From: an uncultured Dialister sp.
GTDB lineage: Bacteria; Bacillota_C; Negativicutes; Veillonellales; Dialisteraceae
Direction: 5' to 3'
Assembly: GCA_900557365.1 (NCBI GenBank)
Contig: UPXR01000001.1
Coordinates: 124,001 to 188,000, forward strand
DNA length: 64,000 nt
In this document: in pieces, positions 1 to 8,278 of the stretch
Position numbering within the stretch: the first letter of the stretch is position 1
Layout: every line of letters starts with the position of its first letter
Notes under the pieces: generated by a model
Databases searched by the model: none
Told to the model about the DNA's origin: nothing
The model's input: the letters and a program-made list of their open reading frames with translations, nothing else
Position numbers and translations under genes: made by a program

Positions 1-76
1 AATGGTGGGTCAGCTTGCGATCCTTATAAACACCGCATACGATATTCGTATTTCCTACATCAAAAGCCAAAAGCAT
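1..76 (-). CDS. coaX: Type III pantothenate kinase, N-terminal fragment
   Basis: Only the first 25 codons lie in the window; the gene runs off the left edge. The visible N-terminus reads MLLAFDVGNTNIVCGVY, the phosphate-binding motif (DVGNTN) that opens type III pantothenate kinases, which make the first committed step of coenzyme A synthesis. A good ribosome site (GGAGG, 7 bases before the ATG) supports this start. It lies downstream of birA on the same strand, the usual birA-coaX neighbourhood in Firmicutes. Identity is confident for the motif; nothing can be said about the missing part. Confidence 0.85.
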   Translation of the reverse strand, partial: MLLAFDVGNTNIVCGVYKDRKLTHH

Positions 77-221
77 GGCAATCCCTCCGTTCAGACCTTT
101 TCGGCCACCCATTTTTTACATCATGAGTATCATGCAACAAAGCCGACAGTCTGTCAAGCAAAAATGGGATAAATCCGTAGTATTTCCGCCCGCTTCCGGA
201 AATGCTGCGGAATCTCCCGCA

Positions 222-256
222 AAAATGCCCGATCCTGAAAAAGAATCGGGCATTTT
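222..256 (-). terminator. Intrinsic terminator after birA
   Basis: A 12-base inverted repeat (AAAATGCCCGAT / ATCGGGCATTTT) with a short loop sits between birA and coaX. On the minus strand the stem ends in a T run, so it can stop birA transcripts or attenuate read-through into coaX. Confidence 0.75.
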
Positions 257-333
257 CCCGGAACCCGTTCGGAGAAAGACTCCGGGCCGGATTCCGGATC
301 ATTATAAATATGTAATAAATATAAAGAAAGGAA

Positions 334-1320
334 TTACTTCCGAACCGCACTGTCTGCCGGCCGAATGGACACATCCCCGGCAAGGACACGATTCACCTTT
401 TCTCCGTCATCTACGAGAAGGCAGCCGTCCCGATCAATATCAACGGCCTTTCCGACATAGCTTTCCTTCCCGAAAATGACCCGTACCTCAGAGCCGACGG
501 TAACGGACAATGATTTCCAATCCTCGAGGACCCGATCGAAGCCTTCCGTCTCTGCGATTTCATATTCCTTTTCCAGTTCGCCCAGAACCGCAGACAGCAG
601 TTCCTTGCGGGAAACATCAATTCCTTCATTCAGGAAAGAAGTGGCTCCGTCCCGGAATTCATCAGGGAATTCACTCTTTTTCATTCCTGTATTGATGCCG
701 ATTCCCATAATAATATAATCAATTTTTTCCATAGAAGCAGACATTTCCGTCAGAATGCCCACCATCTTTTTCCCATGATACAGAATATCATTCGGCCATT
801 TTATGCCTGCATCGGTCAGACCAAGCCGGCGAATTCCCCGGCAAACGCCCACCGCCGCCAGAAGAGTTACCTTGGAAGCTTCCATGGGCAGGAAATGAGG
901 CCGGAGAATCAAAGAGAACCAGACGCCCTTTGCAAAAGGACTGAAAAATCCCCGGGAAAGACGGCCGTGACCTGTTGTCTGCTCTTCCGCTACAACAATG
1001 GTGCCTTCCTCTGCTCCCTGACGGGCAATTTTCTTTGCCTCTTCATTGGTGGAAGCCGTGGATTCCATGTACACCACATGCCGGCCGAAAGTCTCTGTCC
1101 GCAGAACGCTGTTGATTTCCAGCGGTGTCAGCAGATTCGGAGCATATATCAGCCGATATCCTTTTCTTGTGCTGGATTCAAAAATATAGCCGCGGCTTTT
1201 CAGAACATTGATATGTTTCCAGATTGCTGTCCGGGATACATTTAAATCCTTGGAAATCTGCTGTCCCGAAACATACTGTCCGTTCGCCTTGCGAAAATAA
1301 TCGAGAATCGCGTTTCGCAT
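334..1320 (-). CDS. birA: Biotin operon repressor / biotin-protein ligase BirA
   Basis: 328 residues. It attaches biotin to carboxyltransferase carrier proteins through biotinyl-AMP, and the N-terminal winged helix suggests it also represses biotin genes. Residues 1-60 carry the helix-turn-helix (QQISKDLNVSRTAIWKHI); the ligase core follows, with the biotin loop GHGRLSRG near 117-124 and the KWPND motif near 185. The C-terminus has the small SH3-like domain. An in-frame extension upstream exists, but the ATG at 1320 is preceded by GGGAGGTC and fits the family N-terminus. A strong promoter lies about 55 bases upstream. Confidence 0.95.
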   Translation of the reverse strand: MRNAILDYFRKANGQYVSGQQISKDLNVSRTAIWKHINVLKSRGYIFESSTRKGYRLIYAPNLLTPLEINSVLRTETFGRHVVYMESTASTNEEAKKIARQGAEEGTIVVAEEQTTGHGRLSRGFFSPFAKGVWFSLILRPHFLPMEASKVTLLAAVGVCRGIRRLGLTDAGIKWPNDILYHGKKMVGILTEMSASMEKIDYIIMGIGINTGMKKSEFPDEFRDGATSFLNEGIDVSRKELLSAVLGELEKEYEIAETEGFDRVLEDWKSLSVTVGSEVRVIFGKESYVGKAVDIDRDGCLLVDDGEKVNRVLAGDVSIRPADSAVRK

Positions 1321-1372
1321 GATGACCTCCCTTAATACCGGCATGTCCGCCGGATGCTGATTTGTCAGTTTC

Positions 1373-1401
1373 ATTATAATCAGATACGGGCTGCCGGTCA
1401 A
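1373..1401 (-). promoter_or_regulatory. birA promoter
   Basis: TTGACC, 17-base spacer, TATAAT on the minus strand, about 53 bases upstream of the birA start. The rest of the 313-base gap between birA and hslU holds only the hslU terminator. Confidence 0.8.
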
Positions 1402-1570
1402 CCTGCGCCGGCCTGCCCATTGACATTCATTCTGCTGCCTTTTTCCGTGCCATTGACGCGGCTTCCCGATTCCCTTCACCTTTCCCTCGAAAAGTCCTGA
1501 CTCTCCGGGCAGAACAAATCAGCCGCCCTCCGGAAAGCGTTCTCATCTCTTTGGTTTCCTGCCAGAAACG

Positions 1571-1608
1571 AAAAAGACTTTCAGAACCGGATGGTCCGAA
1601 AGTCTTTT
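1571..1608 (-). terminator. Terminator of the hslVU operon
   Basis: Inverted repeat AAAGACTTTC / GAAAGTCTTT with a 15-base loop, followed on the minus strand by five Ts. It lies 26 bases past the hslU stop. Confidence 0.85.
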
Positions 1609-1633
1609 CCCCGCCGAGAGCGGATACCTCTTG

Positions 1634-2989
1634 TTACAGAATGTAATTGGATACATTCATATCGGCTGCCACAGAGCCGAGTTTTTCCCGTACATAGTCC
1701 CCGTCTATGGAAACATTCTTCTCCTCCAGATCCGGCGCCTCAAAGGACAGATCTTCCAGGACCCGTTCCAGGATCGTGTAAAGTCTTCTTGCTCCGATGT
1801 CCTCAATCTGGGAGTTTACATCATACGCCAGCTGTGCAACCGCATCCAGTGCGCTTTCCTCAAAGGAAACGGCAATCCCTTCTGTTTCCAGAAGCGCCGT
1901 ATACTGCCGGATCAGCGCCTGTCTCGGTTCTGTCAGAATCTTCCGCAGATCCCCTTTCGTCAGGCTGGAAAGCTCCACCCGGATGGGGAAGCGCCCCTGC
2001 AGTTCGGGGATGAGGTCGCTCGGCTTGGAAACATGGAAGGCTCCGGCGGCAATGAAAAGAATATGATCCGTCTTGACCGGACCGTACTTTGTCTTTACCG
2101 TAGCCCCTTCCACAATAGGAAGAATATCCCGCTGCACACCTTCCCGCGATACATCCGGACCTGATGCGTTCCGTCCGGCAATCTTATCGATTTCATCGAT
2201 GAAGATGATTCCCCGCTCTTCCGCATAGCGTACCGCTCTGTCCTTCACTACGTCCATATCCACCATTTCATCCGCCGCAGCCTCTGCCAGAATTTTTTTC
2301 GCCGCCCCTACAGTGACTCTTTTCTTCACAGTTTTCTGCGGCATCATTGCAGAAAGCATCTGGGAAATCCGGTTGGCCTGCTCATTGTCTCCCATACCGT
2401 CCTGCCCGCTTTTATCAGGTACTTCAATGGTGATCTGCCGGTCATCCAGCTCGCCGCTGCGGATCCGTTCCAGCAGTATTTTTCTTCTTTCCTGCTCCCC
2501 TTCATCCGGCGTCTTTTCCTCCGGCTTGCCTCCGAAAATAATATCCATGGGGCTTCTCGTTTCCGCTTTTTTGGACGGCCACATAATTTCCGCAATTTTC
2601 TTCACCGCTTCTTCATCAGCATCCCTGCCGTAGCGGGCCGATTCCTTCCTCTTCTCCAGACGGACCGCTTCCTCCGCCAGATCCCGAACCATGGATTCCA
2701 CGTCGCGTCCTACGTAGCCCACTTCGGTGTACTTGGTGGCTTCCACCTTCACGAAAGGAGCATCCGTCAGTGCTGCTATACGCCGCGCAATTTCTGTCTT
2801 TCCCACACCGGTAGGTCCGATCAGAAGGATATTCTTCGGGCTGATTTCCCCTGCCATTTCCGAAGAAATCCGGGAGGCTCTCCAGCGGTTTCGAAGGGCT
2901 ACCGCCACGGATTTTTTAGCTTCTCCCTGTCCGATAATATATTGATCCAGATACTCCACGATTTTACGGGGTGTCAGTTCTTCCTTCAT
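1634..2989 (-). CDS. hslU: ATP-dependent protease ATPase subunit HslU (ClpY)
   Basis: 451 residues, normal length for HslU, the AAA+ unfoldase that feeds substrates to the HslV peptidase. Starts with the family N-terminus ([17 protein letters not shown]), Walker A GPTGVGKT near residue 58, an intermediate I domain (about 110-240, variable and charged), Walker B IIFIDEID near 255, and the sensor/arginine region ending in [22 protein letters not shown]. The C-terminus NYIL resembles the HslU tail that inserts into HslV. Its ATG overlaps the hslV stop (ATGA), so the two are translationally coupled. Confidence 0.97.
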   Translation of the reverse strand: MKEELTPRKIVEYLDQYIIGQGEAKKSVAVALRNRWRASRISSEMAGEISPKNILLIGPTGVGKTEIARRIAALTDAPFVKVEATKYTEVGYVGRDVESMVRDLAEEAVRLEKRKESARYGRDADEEAVKKIAEIMWPSKKAETRSPMDIIFGGKPEEKTPDEGEQERRKILLERIRSGELDDRQITIEVPDKSGQDGMGDNEQANRISQMLSAMMPQKTVKKRVTVGAAKKILAEAAADEMVDMDVVKDRAVRYAEERGIIFIDEIDKIAGRNASGPDVSREGVQRDILPIVEGATVKTKYGPVKTDHILFIAAGAFHVSKPSDLIPELQGRFPIRVELSSLTKGDLRKILTEPRQALIRQYTALLETEGIAVSFEESALDAVAQLAYDVNSQIEDIGARRLYTILERVLEDLSFEAPDLEEKNVSIDGDYVREKLGSVAADMNVSNYIL

Positions 2990-3516
2990 AATTCCTCCAC
3001 GATAACATTATGATTGGTATATACGCAGATGTCTGCCGCAATATGAAGCGATTTTTCCGCAACTTCGCGGGCAGAAAGATGGGTTTCCGCCGCAAGCGCC
3101 CTGGCCGCTGCCAGTGCATAATTTCCGCCGCTTCCGATTGCCAGAATCCCGTCATCCGGCTCAATGACCTCTCCGCTTCCGGAAACAAGGAACAAGTGCT
3201 CCCCGTCCGTCATAATGAGCAGGGCTTCCAGCTTCTGCAGCACCCGGTCGCGCCGCCATTCCTTGGCAAATTCCACAGCAGCCCGCACCAGGTTCCCGTT
3301 GCATTCCGCCAGCTTTGTCTCGAATTTATCAAAAAGAGAAAATGCATCGGCTACGGAACCGGCAAAACCGGCAATAATTTTTCCGTGATACAGACGGCGT
3401 ACTTTTCTGGCGGTATTTTTCATGATAACCGCATTTCCCATTGTGACCTGCCCGTCACCGGCCACAGCAGTATGGCCGTCCTTTTTGACAGCCAGTATCG
3501 TTGTTGCATTAAACAT
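2986..3516 (-). CDS. hslV: ATP-dependent protease peptidase subunit HslV (ClpQ)
   Basis: 176 residues, the proteasome-like peptidase that forms a double hexamer inside HslU. The sequence [25 protein letters not shown] fits the family; cleavage before a Thr in the TT pair would expose the catalytic threonine. The lysine of RKVRRL and the GSGG loop near 128 are typical. First gene of the hslVU pair; ribosome site AGGAG is 7-9 bases upstream. No codY or xerC homologue accompanies it here, unlike in Bacillus. Confidence 0.97.
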   Translation of the reverse strand: MFNATTILAVKKDGHTAVAGDGQVTMGNAVIMKNTARKVRRLYHGKIIAGFAGSVADAFSLFDKFETKLAECNGNLVRAAVEFAKEWRRDRVLQKLEALLIMTDGEHLFLVSGSGEVIEPDDGILAIGSGGNYALAAARALAAETHLSAREVAEKSLHIAADICVYTNHNVIVEEL

Positions 3517-3563
3517 AAGCTCTCCTATCTCCTAACTACTGATGATCAGCTCATTCTTTATGT

Positions 3564-3572
3564 ATTATACCA
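3564..3572 (-). promoter_or_regulatory. Extended -10 promoter of hslVU
   Basis: TGGTATAAT on the minus strand, about 50 bases upstream of hslV. No good -35 box is seen 17 bases further up, which is common for extended -10 promoters. Confidence 0.6.
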
Positions 3573-3681
3573 TTTCCGCCCTGCGGAATTTCCCGAATCA
3601 ATTTGAATCTCTCTTCCGGTCATGCTATGCTAAAAGCGTTGCAGTATTCATCCGTTTTTTATTATACGATGGGACATGATT

Positions 3682-4149
3682 ATGGAAGATCAAATCGAAC
3701 AGCTGACGGACCCGCAGGAAATCCGGAACCGTGTCCGCGAAATTTATAAGCACAATCCTTTCATGGAAAAATATTTTCACATCCACATTGATGAAATCCA
3801 TTGCGGGAGTGCCACAGTCAGCCTGAAAACAGACCCGGCCATCCATACCAATCATACGGGACGGATTCACGGCGGCGTACTGGCTGCACTGGCCGATGCC
3901 GTAACCGGTGTCACCTGTGCCGCAGTAGGCGCCTCGGTCGTTACGGTAGCTCTGACAATGAATTTCATCCGCACTGCCGTACCGGGTGAGACAATCCGCG
4001 TAGTCAGCCACATCGCGCATAACGGCCATACCACCATTATCATCGAAGCAGACATGATTGACTGCAAGGGAAATCTGATGGCCAAGATCCTGGCTACCAT
4101 GATGATTCTCCATCGTTTTCCGGAAATTCCCCGCCACTGGGAAGGATAA
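3682..4149 (+). CDS. PaaI-type hotdog thioesterase
   Basis: 155 residues with one hotdog fold. The segment HTGRIHGGVLAALADAVTG is the 4HBT/PaaI signature, in which the asparagine/aspartate and HGG residues position the acyl-CoA thioester. Such enzymes hydrolyse acyl-CoA or aryl-CoA; the substrate cannot be read from sequence. Two ATGs are close together (3676 and 3682); I chose the second because the GGGA ribosome site is 7 bases from it and only 1 from the first. Monocistronic, divergent from hslV, and ended by a strong terminator shared with the opposite gene. Confidence 0.85.
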   Translation: MEDQIEQLTDPQEIRNRVREIYKHNPFMEKYFHIHIDEIHCGSATVSLKTDPAIHTNHTGRIHGGVLAALADAVTGVTCAAVGASVVTVALTMNFIRTAVPGETIRVVSHIAHNGHTTIIIEADMIDCKGNLMAKILATMMILHRFPEIPRHWEG

Positions 4150-4157
4150 CCGTTAAA

Positions 4158-4210
4158 AAAAGCCTTTCTGCAGACAGCGCTTTGCCGCCTGCAGAAGGGC
4201 TTTTCTTTTT
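4158..4210. terminator. Bidirectional terminator between convergent genes
   Basis: Fifteen-base stem (AAAGCCTTTCTGCAG / CTGCAGAAGGGCTTT) flanked by A and T runs on both sides, between the thioesterase gene and the convergent P-loop gene. Confidence 0.9.
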
Positions 4211-4231
4211 CCCGTACGGGCCGGACATCCA

Positions 4232-5065
4232 TCACCGGCTTACATCGGTTGTCACATTGACCTTGATTGTTTCCAGCGACATCCCGGTTGTATACTCAAT
4301 TTCTTTCTGAATCCTGTCCCGCATCATATGAATGACTTTTTTTATACTTTCCGGGGTTCCGCTCCGAACTGTCACATCCAGCTGAAGAATCAGCCCGTTC
4401 ATCTGGCTGTCGCTTTTCTGACTGGAAATCTTCATGATTCGAATGCGCTTCATATCCCGCACTGCGTAATTCACCAGAGCCTTGATGACCCGGCCGGAAA
4501 AGGAAAGTCTTCCGTAGTAGCTGAAAATCGGGCGAACCACACTTCGCTCATCTTCCTGACTGAACCGTTTTCCCAGCTTTTTCCGGCTGCGAAAAAAACG
4601 GAGCGGATCCACCAGATACCCCTTGAAGTAAGGCTTGAGCTCCATGGTCGGGACAGGAATAACATGCTTTCCTTCCTTGTGGCGGGCTTCGCTGGCTTTC
4701 CGCATATCCTCGGGACTTGCTACTTCTTCAATGCGGATATATTTGCACGGCATCGGCAGCTGCAGAGCTTTGGCAATCGTCCTGACCATCCGGTCGGATG
4801 TTCCCAGAATCAGAATCCTGTTCGGATTAATCTTCTGAATCATTGCCCTTACTTCGTCCCGCTGCGCTTCATCCCAGAAAATGGCGCGGCGGACCGCTTT
4901 CAGCCGGCTGGCTTCTCTTTTCGCCGACTTTCCCGCAACAATCCGGTTATGATAAATCAGAATCCCATCATCAATGATGCAGGAAGCCTGATTTTCATAA
5001 GCAATCACCAGTGCCCGGTCGCTCTTTCCCGTCCCCGGGGGACCGTAAAATGCAATAACCTCCAT
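4232..5065 (-). CDS. P-loop NTPase with a C-terminal Asp23-like domain, function unknown
   Basis: 277 residues. Residues 1-15 give a perfect Walker A (FYGPPGTGKS); about 85-140 look like the rest of a Rossmann-type NTPase (ILILGTSDRMVRTIAKAL), without a clear family name. The last 65 residues (QLDVTVRSGTPESIKKVI ... EYTTGMSLETIKVNVTTDV) match the layout of the Asp23/Gls24 envelope-stress fold: strand, helix, then T-G-x-x-x-x-x-V-x-V. A basic stretch (residues 155-175) joins them. No signal peptide or membrane segment. It is monocistronic and precedes murB in the same direction with its own promoter. The Asp23 resemblance is my reading, not a search result. Confidence 0.6.
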   Translation of the reverse strand: MEVIAFYGPPGTGKSDRALVIAYENQASCIIDDGILIYHNRIVAGKSAKREASRLKAVRRAIFWDEAQRDEVRAMIQKINPNRILILGTSDRMVRTIAKALQLPMPCKYIRIEEVASPEDMRKASEARHKEGKHVIPVPTMELKPYFKGYLVDPLRFFRSRKKLGKRFSQEDERSVVRPIFSYYGRLSFSGRVIKALVNYAVRDMKRIRIMKISSQKSDSQMNGLILQLDVTVRSGTPESIKKVIHMMRDRIQKEIEYTTGMSLETIKVNVTTDVSR

Positions 5066-5095
5066 ACTTCTCTCCTCCCTTACCTTGTTCTATTT

Positions 5096-5126
5096 ATTAT
5101 ATCATTCCTGCAGGAAGACGTTGCAA
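5096..5126 (-). promoter_or_regulatory. Promoter of the P-loop/Asp23-like gene
   Basis: TATAAT preceded by TGA (extended -10), with TTGCAA 19 bases further upstream. It lies about 30 bases before the gene. Confidence 0.6.
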
Positions 5127-5253
5127 AAACTGTGTATGCCTGATTGTTTTTCCCGGCAGATTTCTTTTCATATCAATACCCGTGCCGCGGCTGCATCCGG
5201 ATGGTCCTTTCCTACGGAAGACTTTCTCTGTTTCGGGATTTTTCATCAAACAC

Positions 5254-5298
5254 AAAAACTGCGGAAAATGAACATCATCCATTTCCCGCAGTTTTTCA
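5254..5298 (-). terminator. murB terminator
   Basis: Long stem AAAACTGCGGAAAATG / CATTTCCCGCAGTTTT, one bulge. It begins directly at the murB stop codon and ends in a T run on the minus strand. Confidence 0.85.
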
Positions 5299-6204
5299 TT
5301 CTTCTCCTACAATCTGTACTTCCGGATACAATGTAACGCCGTACCGCTCCCGGACCCGGTGCTGTACCTCCCGGATGAGCGACAGCATATCCTCACAGCT
5401 GGCTTTTCCGTCATTGATCAGGAAGCCGGCATGCTTTTCACTGACCTTGGCATCTCCTACGGCATAGCCTTTCAGTCCCAGTTCTTCCAGCATCTGTCCC
5501 ACGAAATGCCCGTCCGGACGTTTAAAGGTGGAACCGGCACTTTTCTTCTCCAGAGGCTGTTTGACCCTTCTCCGCTGATTCAGGTCATTCATCAGATTCT
5601 CTATGTCCCGGTGATTTCCTGCCTTAAGCTCCAGTGTAATATCCACAATCAGCTCTTTGCGGTTCATAAACCGGCTGTGCCGGTAGGAATAATCCAGATC
5701 CTTCCGGGTATAGGTAATGATATCGCCCGCTTCATCACAGACCGTTGCTGCTGCAATGATTTTCGACATCTCCCCGCCGTAAGCACCGGCATTCATAAAC
5801 GCCGCCCCGCCGATACTGCCGGGAATTCCCGCGGCAAATTCCATACCGGACAAATTATACTGCAGTGCTTCCCGGGCCACTCTGGCTGTTGCCACGCCGC
5901 TTGCTGCTTTCAGGAAATTCCCTTTTCGTTCCATCGACTGCAGCCGCCCCGTAAAGAGAACCGCTCCGCGGATTCCTTTATCTCTCACCAGAAGATTGGC
6001 CCCGCCTCCCAGCACAAAAAGCGGAATCTTGTTTTTAGCGGCAATTCTGACAATCACCTTCAGCTGCTCCAGCGTTTCCGGAATCAGGAAGCAGTCGGCC
6101 GGCCCTCCGATTCCGAAAGTGGTATGCCGGCTCATGGGCTCATTTAATTTTATCTGATTTTCTCTGAGTACGTTCGAGAAGTATCCTGCATATTCTATAT
6201 TCAT
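5296..6204 (-). CDS. murB: UDP-N-acetylenolpyruvoylglucosamine reductase MurB
   Basis: 302 residues; reduces UDP-GlcNAc-enolpyruvate to UDP-MurNAc in peptidoglycan synthesis, with FAD and NADPH. The FAD-binding N-domain shows HTTFGIGGPAD and LGGGANLLV; the middle has GIPGSIGGAAFMNAGAYGGE; the C-domain carries KKSAGSTFKRPDG, with the catalytic serine, and YPEVQIVGE at the end. It is the short type II MurB usual in Firmicutes. A longer start at 6222 exists, but AAGGA lies 7 bases before the ATG at 6204, which I prefer. Confidence 0.96.
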   Translation of the reverse strand: MNIEYAGYFSNVLRENQIKLNEPMSRHTTFGIGGPADCFLIPETLEQLKVIVRIAAKNKIPLFVLGGGANLLVRDKGIRGAVLFTGRLQSMERKGNFLKAASGVATARVAREALQYNLSGMEFAAGIPGSIGGAAFMNAGAYGGEMSKIIAAATVCDEAGDIITYTRKDLDYSYRHSRFMNRKELIVDITLELKAGNHRDIENLMNDLNQRRRVKQPLEKKSAGSTFKRPDGHFVGQMLEELGLKGYAVGDAKVSEKHAGFLINDGKASCEDMLSLIREVQHRVRERYGVTLYPEVQIVGEE

Positions 6205-6342
6205 AGTCCATTCCTTTTTCATATTATCTCTATTATTATAAATTTTGCCGTCTTTTCAGTCAACGCAAAAGGAAGGGCATACAGAGAATTTATAAGAATC
6301 AAAATTTTATTAAGAAAGGCTATCCGGCAAAAAAGCCGAAAG

Positions 6343-6376
6343 AAAAGCTGTGGAAAAATGCTCTTCCACAGCTTTC
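6343..6376 (-). terminator. Terminator of the ribose operon
   Basis: Perfect stem AAAGCTGTGGAA / TTCCACAGCTTT with an 8-base loop, 29 bases after the rbsB stop. Confidence 0.85.
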
Positions 6377-6404
6377 ACAGGTTGTCTTACGGGATCAATT
6401 GGAA

Positions 6405-7322
6405 TTATTTCTTTTCTACGAGCTTCAGATCGACAGCAATGTTCTTGTCAACATTTTCGCCCTTAGCCAGTTTCAGTGCAGTTTCTACACCGATTTCGCC
6501 CATCTTGTCCGGCTGCTGAGCAATAGTAGCTGCCATGGAGCCGTCGTTAATAGCCTTGATTCCGTCATCCGTTCCGTCAAAACCGATAATGAGGATCTGC
6601 TTGTTGGCTGCTTTTGCTGCGCTGACTGCACCCAGAGCCATTTCATCGTTCTGTGCAAAGATAGCTTTTACATCTTCATTGGCCTGGAGAATATTTTCGG
6701 CAACGGTCAGGCCCTTGCTGCGGTCAAAGTCTGCATTCTGCTTAGCCAGAACTTTCAGCTTCTGGTCTGCAATATTATGGAAGCCCTGTCCGCGTTCACG
6801 GGTTGCAGATGCTCCGGGAATACCTTCCAGTTCTGCCACCGGTGCACCTTCGCCCAGTTTGGAAATGATGTATTCAGCTGCCATTTCGCCGCCTTTGATA
6901 TTGTTGGAAGCGATGTGAGCTGCTACTTCGCCTTTATCGGAGGATCGGTCAATGGTAATAACCGGAATCTTTGCATTGTTTGCAGAGATTACAGAGTTGG
7001 AAATCGCTGCGGAATCTACCGGATTGACAATGAGGACACTGATATTGCCCTGGAGAAGATCCGCAATATCATTGGCCTGCTTAGCCGGGTCATTCTGTGC
7101 ATCTACAATCTTGACCTGTACGCCGGCTTTTTCAGCAGCAGCCTTTACGCTGTCGGCCATGGTCACGAAGAAAGGATTGTTCTGTGTGGAAACGGAGAAT
7201 CCGATGGTAACTTTCTTGGAATCGGAAGCAGCGCCGGCATCCTTCTTATCAGAAGAGCCGCAGCCTGCTGCAGAAATAAGTGCTGCGCCGATCAGAGCAG
7301 CCAATGCGATTTTCTTTAACAA
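6405..7322 (-). CDS. rbsB: Ribose ABC transporter substrate-binding lipoprotein RbsB
   Basis: 305 residues. A lipoprotein signal peptide (LKKIALAALIGAALISAAGC) puts the acylated cysteine near residue 20, so the mature protein is membrane-anchored outside the inner membrane. The body is a periplasmic-binding protein of the ribose/galactose type, with FSVSTQNNPFF near the start, ITIDRSSDKGE and IIGFDGTDDGIKAI. The start is a TTG at 7322: AAGGAGG lies 8 bases upstream and any ATG further up would give no signal peptide. Last gene of rbsKDACB, 13 bases after rbsC. The sugar is inferred from the rbsD and rbsK neighbours. Confidence 0.93.
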   Translation of the reverse strand: MLKKIALAALIGAALISAAGCGSSDKKDAGAASDSKKVTIGFSVSTQNNPFFVTMADSVKAAAEKAGVQVKIVDAQNDPAKQANDIADLLQGNISVLIVNPVDSAAISNSVISANNAKIPVITIDRSSDKGEVAAHIASNNIKGGEMAAEYIISKLGEGAPVAELEGIPGASATRERGQGFHNIADQKLKVLAKQNADFDRSKGLTVAENILQANEDVKAIFAQNDEMALGAVSAAKAANKQILIIGFDGTDDGIKAINDGSMAATIAQQPDKMGEIGVETALKLAKGENVDKNIAVDLKLVEKK

Positions 7323-7335
7323 CTTGATTTCCTCC

Positions 7336-8274
7336 TTAATTCTTCTTGCGGTCCATAAGAACAGCAAGCAAAATAACAATGCCCTTGACAACCTGCTGAT
7401 AGAAGCTGGACACGTTCAGAATATTCAGACCGTTGTTCAGTGTACCGATAATCAGAGCGCCGATCAGAGTGCCGGAAATACGGCCCTTACCGCCTGCCAG
7501 AGATGTGCCGCCGAGGACAACCGCTGCGATGGCATCCAATTCATAGCCCATGCCGGCTGTCGGCTGAGCACTGTTCAGACGTGCGGTCAGAATAGCCCCT
7601 GCAACTGCGCAAAGGCACCCAGTCAAAGCATAAGCAAAAATCTTGATTCTGTCAATCTTAATGCCGGAAATATAGGATACCTTTTCATTCCCGCCGACTG
7701 CATAGGTTTCACGGCCGAGCGGAGTTTTCTTCAGAATAAAGTAAAGGATGAAGAAAGCAATAAGCATAATGATGGCCGGTACAGGAATGTCCAGGATAAA
7801 GCCCTGGCCGAAGCCTGTGAAGATCGGATCATCACTGAGTCCGCTGATCGGGTTGCCGTTGGTGAAAACCAGCGTAGCCCCGCGGTAAATGGTCATGGTT
7901 GCCAGAGTGGCAATGAACGGAGCCACTTTCCCGTAGGAAATAATGATACCGTTGACTGCTCCGAGAAGAATTCCGATGAAAGCAGAGAATACGATGGCCA
8001 TCTCCGGATTGGTTCCCTTGGTAATCATGCTGGCCATCAGGGCAGAAGACAAGGCAAGGATACTGCCTACGGAAAGGTCAATGCCGCCGGTCAGGATAAC
8101 AAAGGTCATACCGAAGGCAATCAGTGCATTGATGGAAATCTGCCGTGCCAGGTTTTTCAGGTTGGACGGATCGATGAAACTGTCATTCAATGCGGAAATA
8201 ACGACGAAGAGGATAATCAGACCGATCAGCGGTCCCATTTCCTTGATCAGATTTTTTACTTTAGCGGAACTCAT
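7336..8274 (-). CDS. rbsC: Ribose ABC transporter permease RbsC
   Basis: 312 residues, about eight to ten hydrophobic segments. Family marks are FVILTGGIDLSVGSI near 65-80 and VVLGGTSLAGGKG near 245, which are typical of BPD_transp_2 sugar permeases. It forms the membrane channel for RbsA and RbsB. The ATG at 8274 (MSSAKVK) follows GGAGGAG at 9 bases; an in-frame ATG eight codons earlier lies before the ribosome site. Four bases separate it from the rbsA stop. Confidence 0.95.
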   Translation of the reverse strand: MSSAKVKNLIKEMGPLIGLIILFVVISALNDSFIDPSNLKNLARQISINALIAFGMTFVILTGGIDLSVGSILALSSALMASMITKGTNPEMAIVFSAFIGILLGAVNGIIISYGKVAPFIATLATMTIYRGATLVFTNGNPISGLSDDPIFTGFGQGFILDIPVPAIIMLIAFFILYFILKKTPLGRETYAVGGNEKVSYISGIKIDRIKIFAYALTGCLCAVAGAILTARLNSAQPTAGMGYELDAIAAVVLGGTSLAGGKGRISGTLIGALIIGTLNNGLNILNVSSFYQQVVKGIVILLAVLMDRKKN

Positions 8275-8278
8275 TTTA

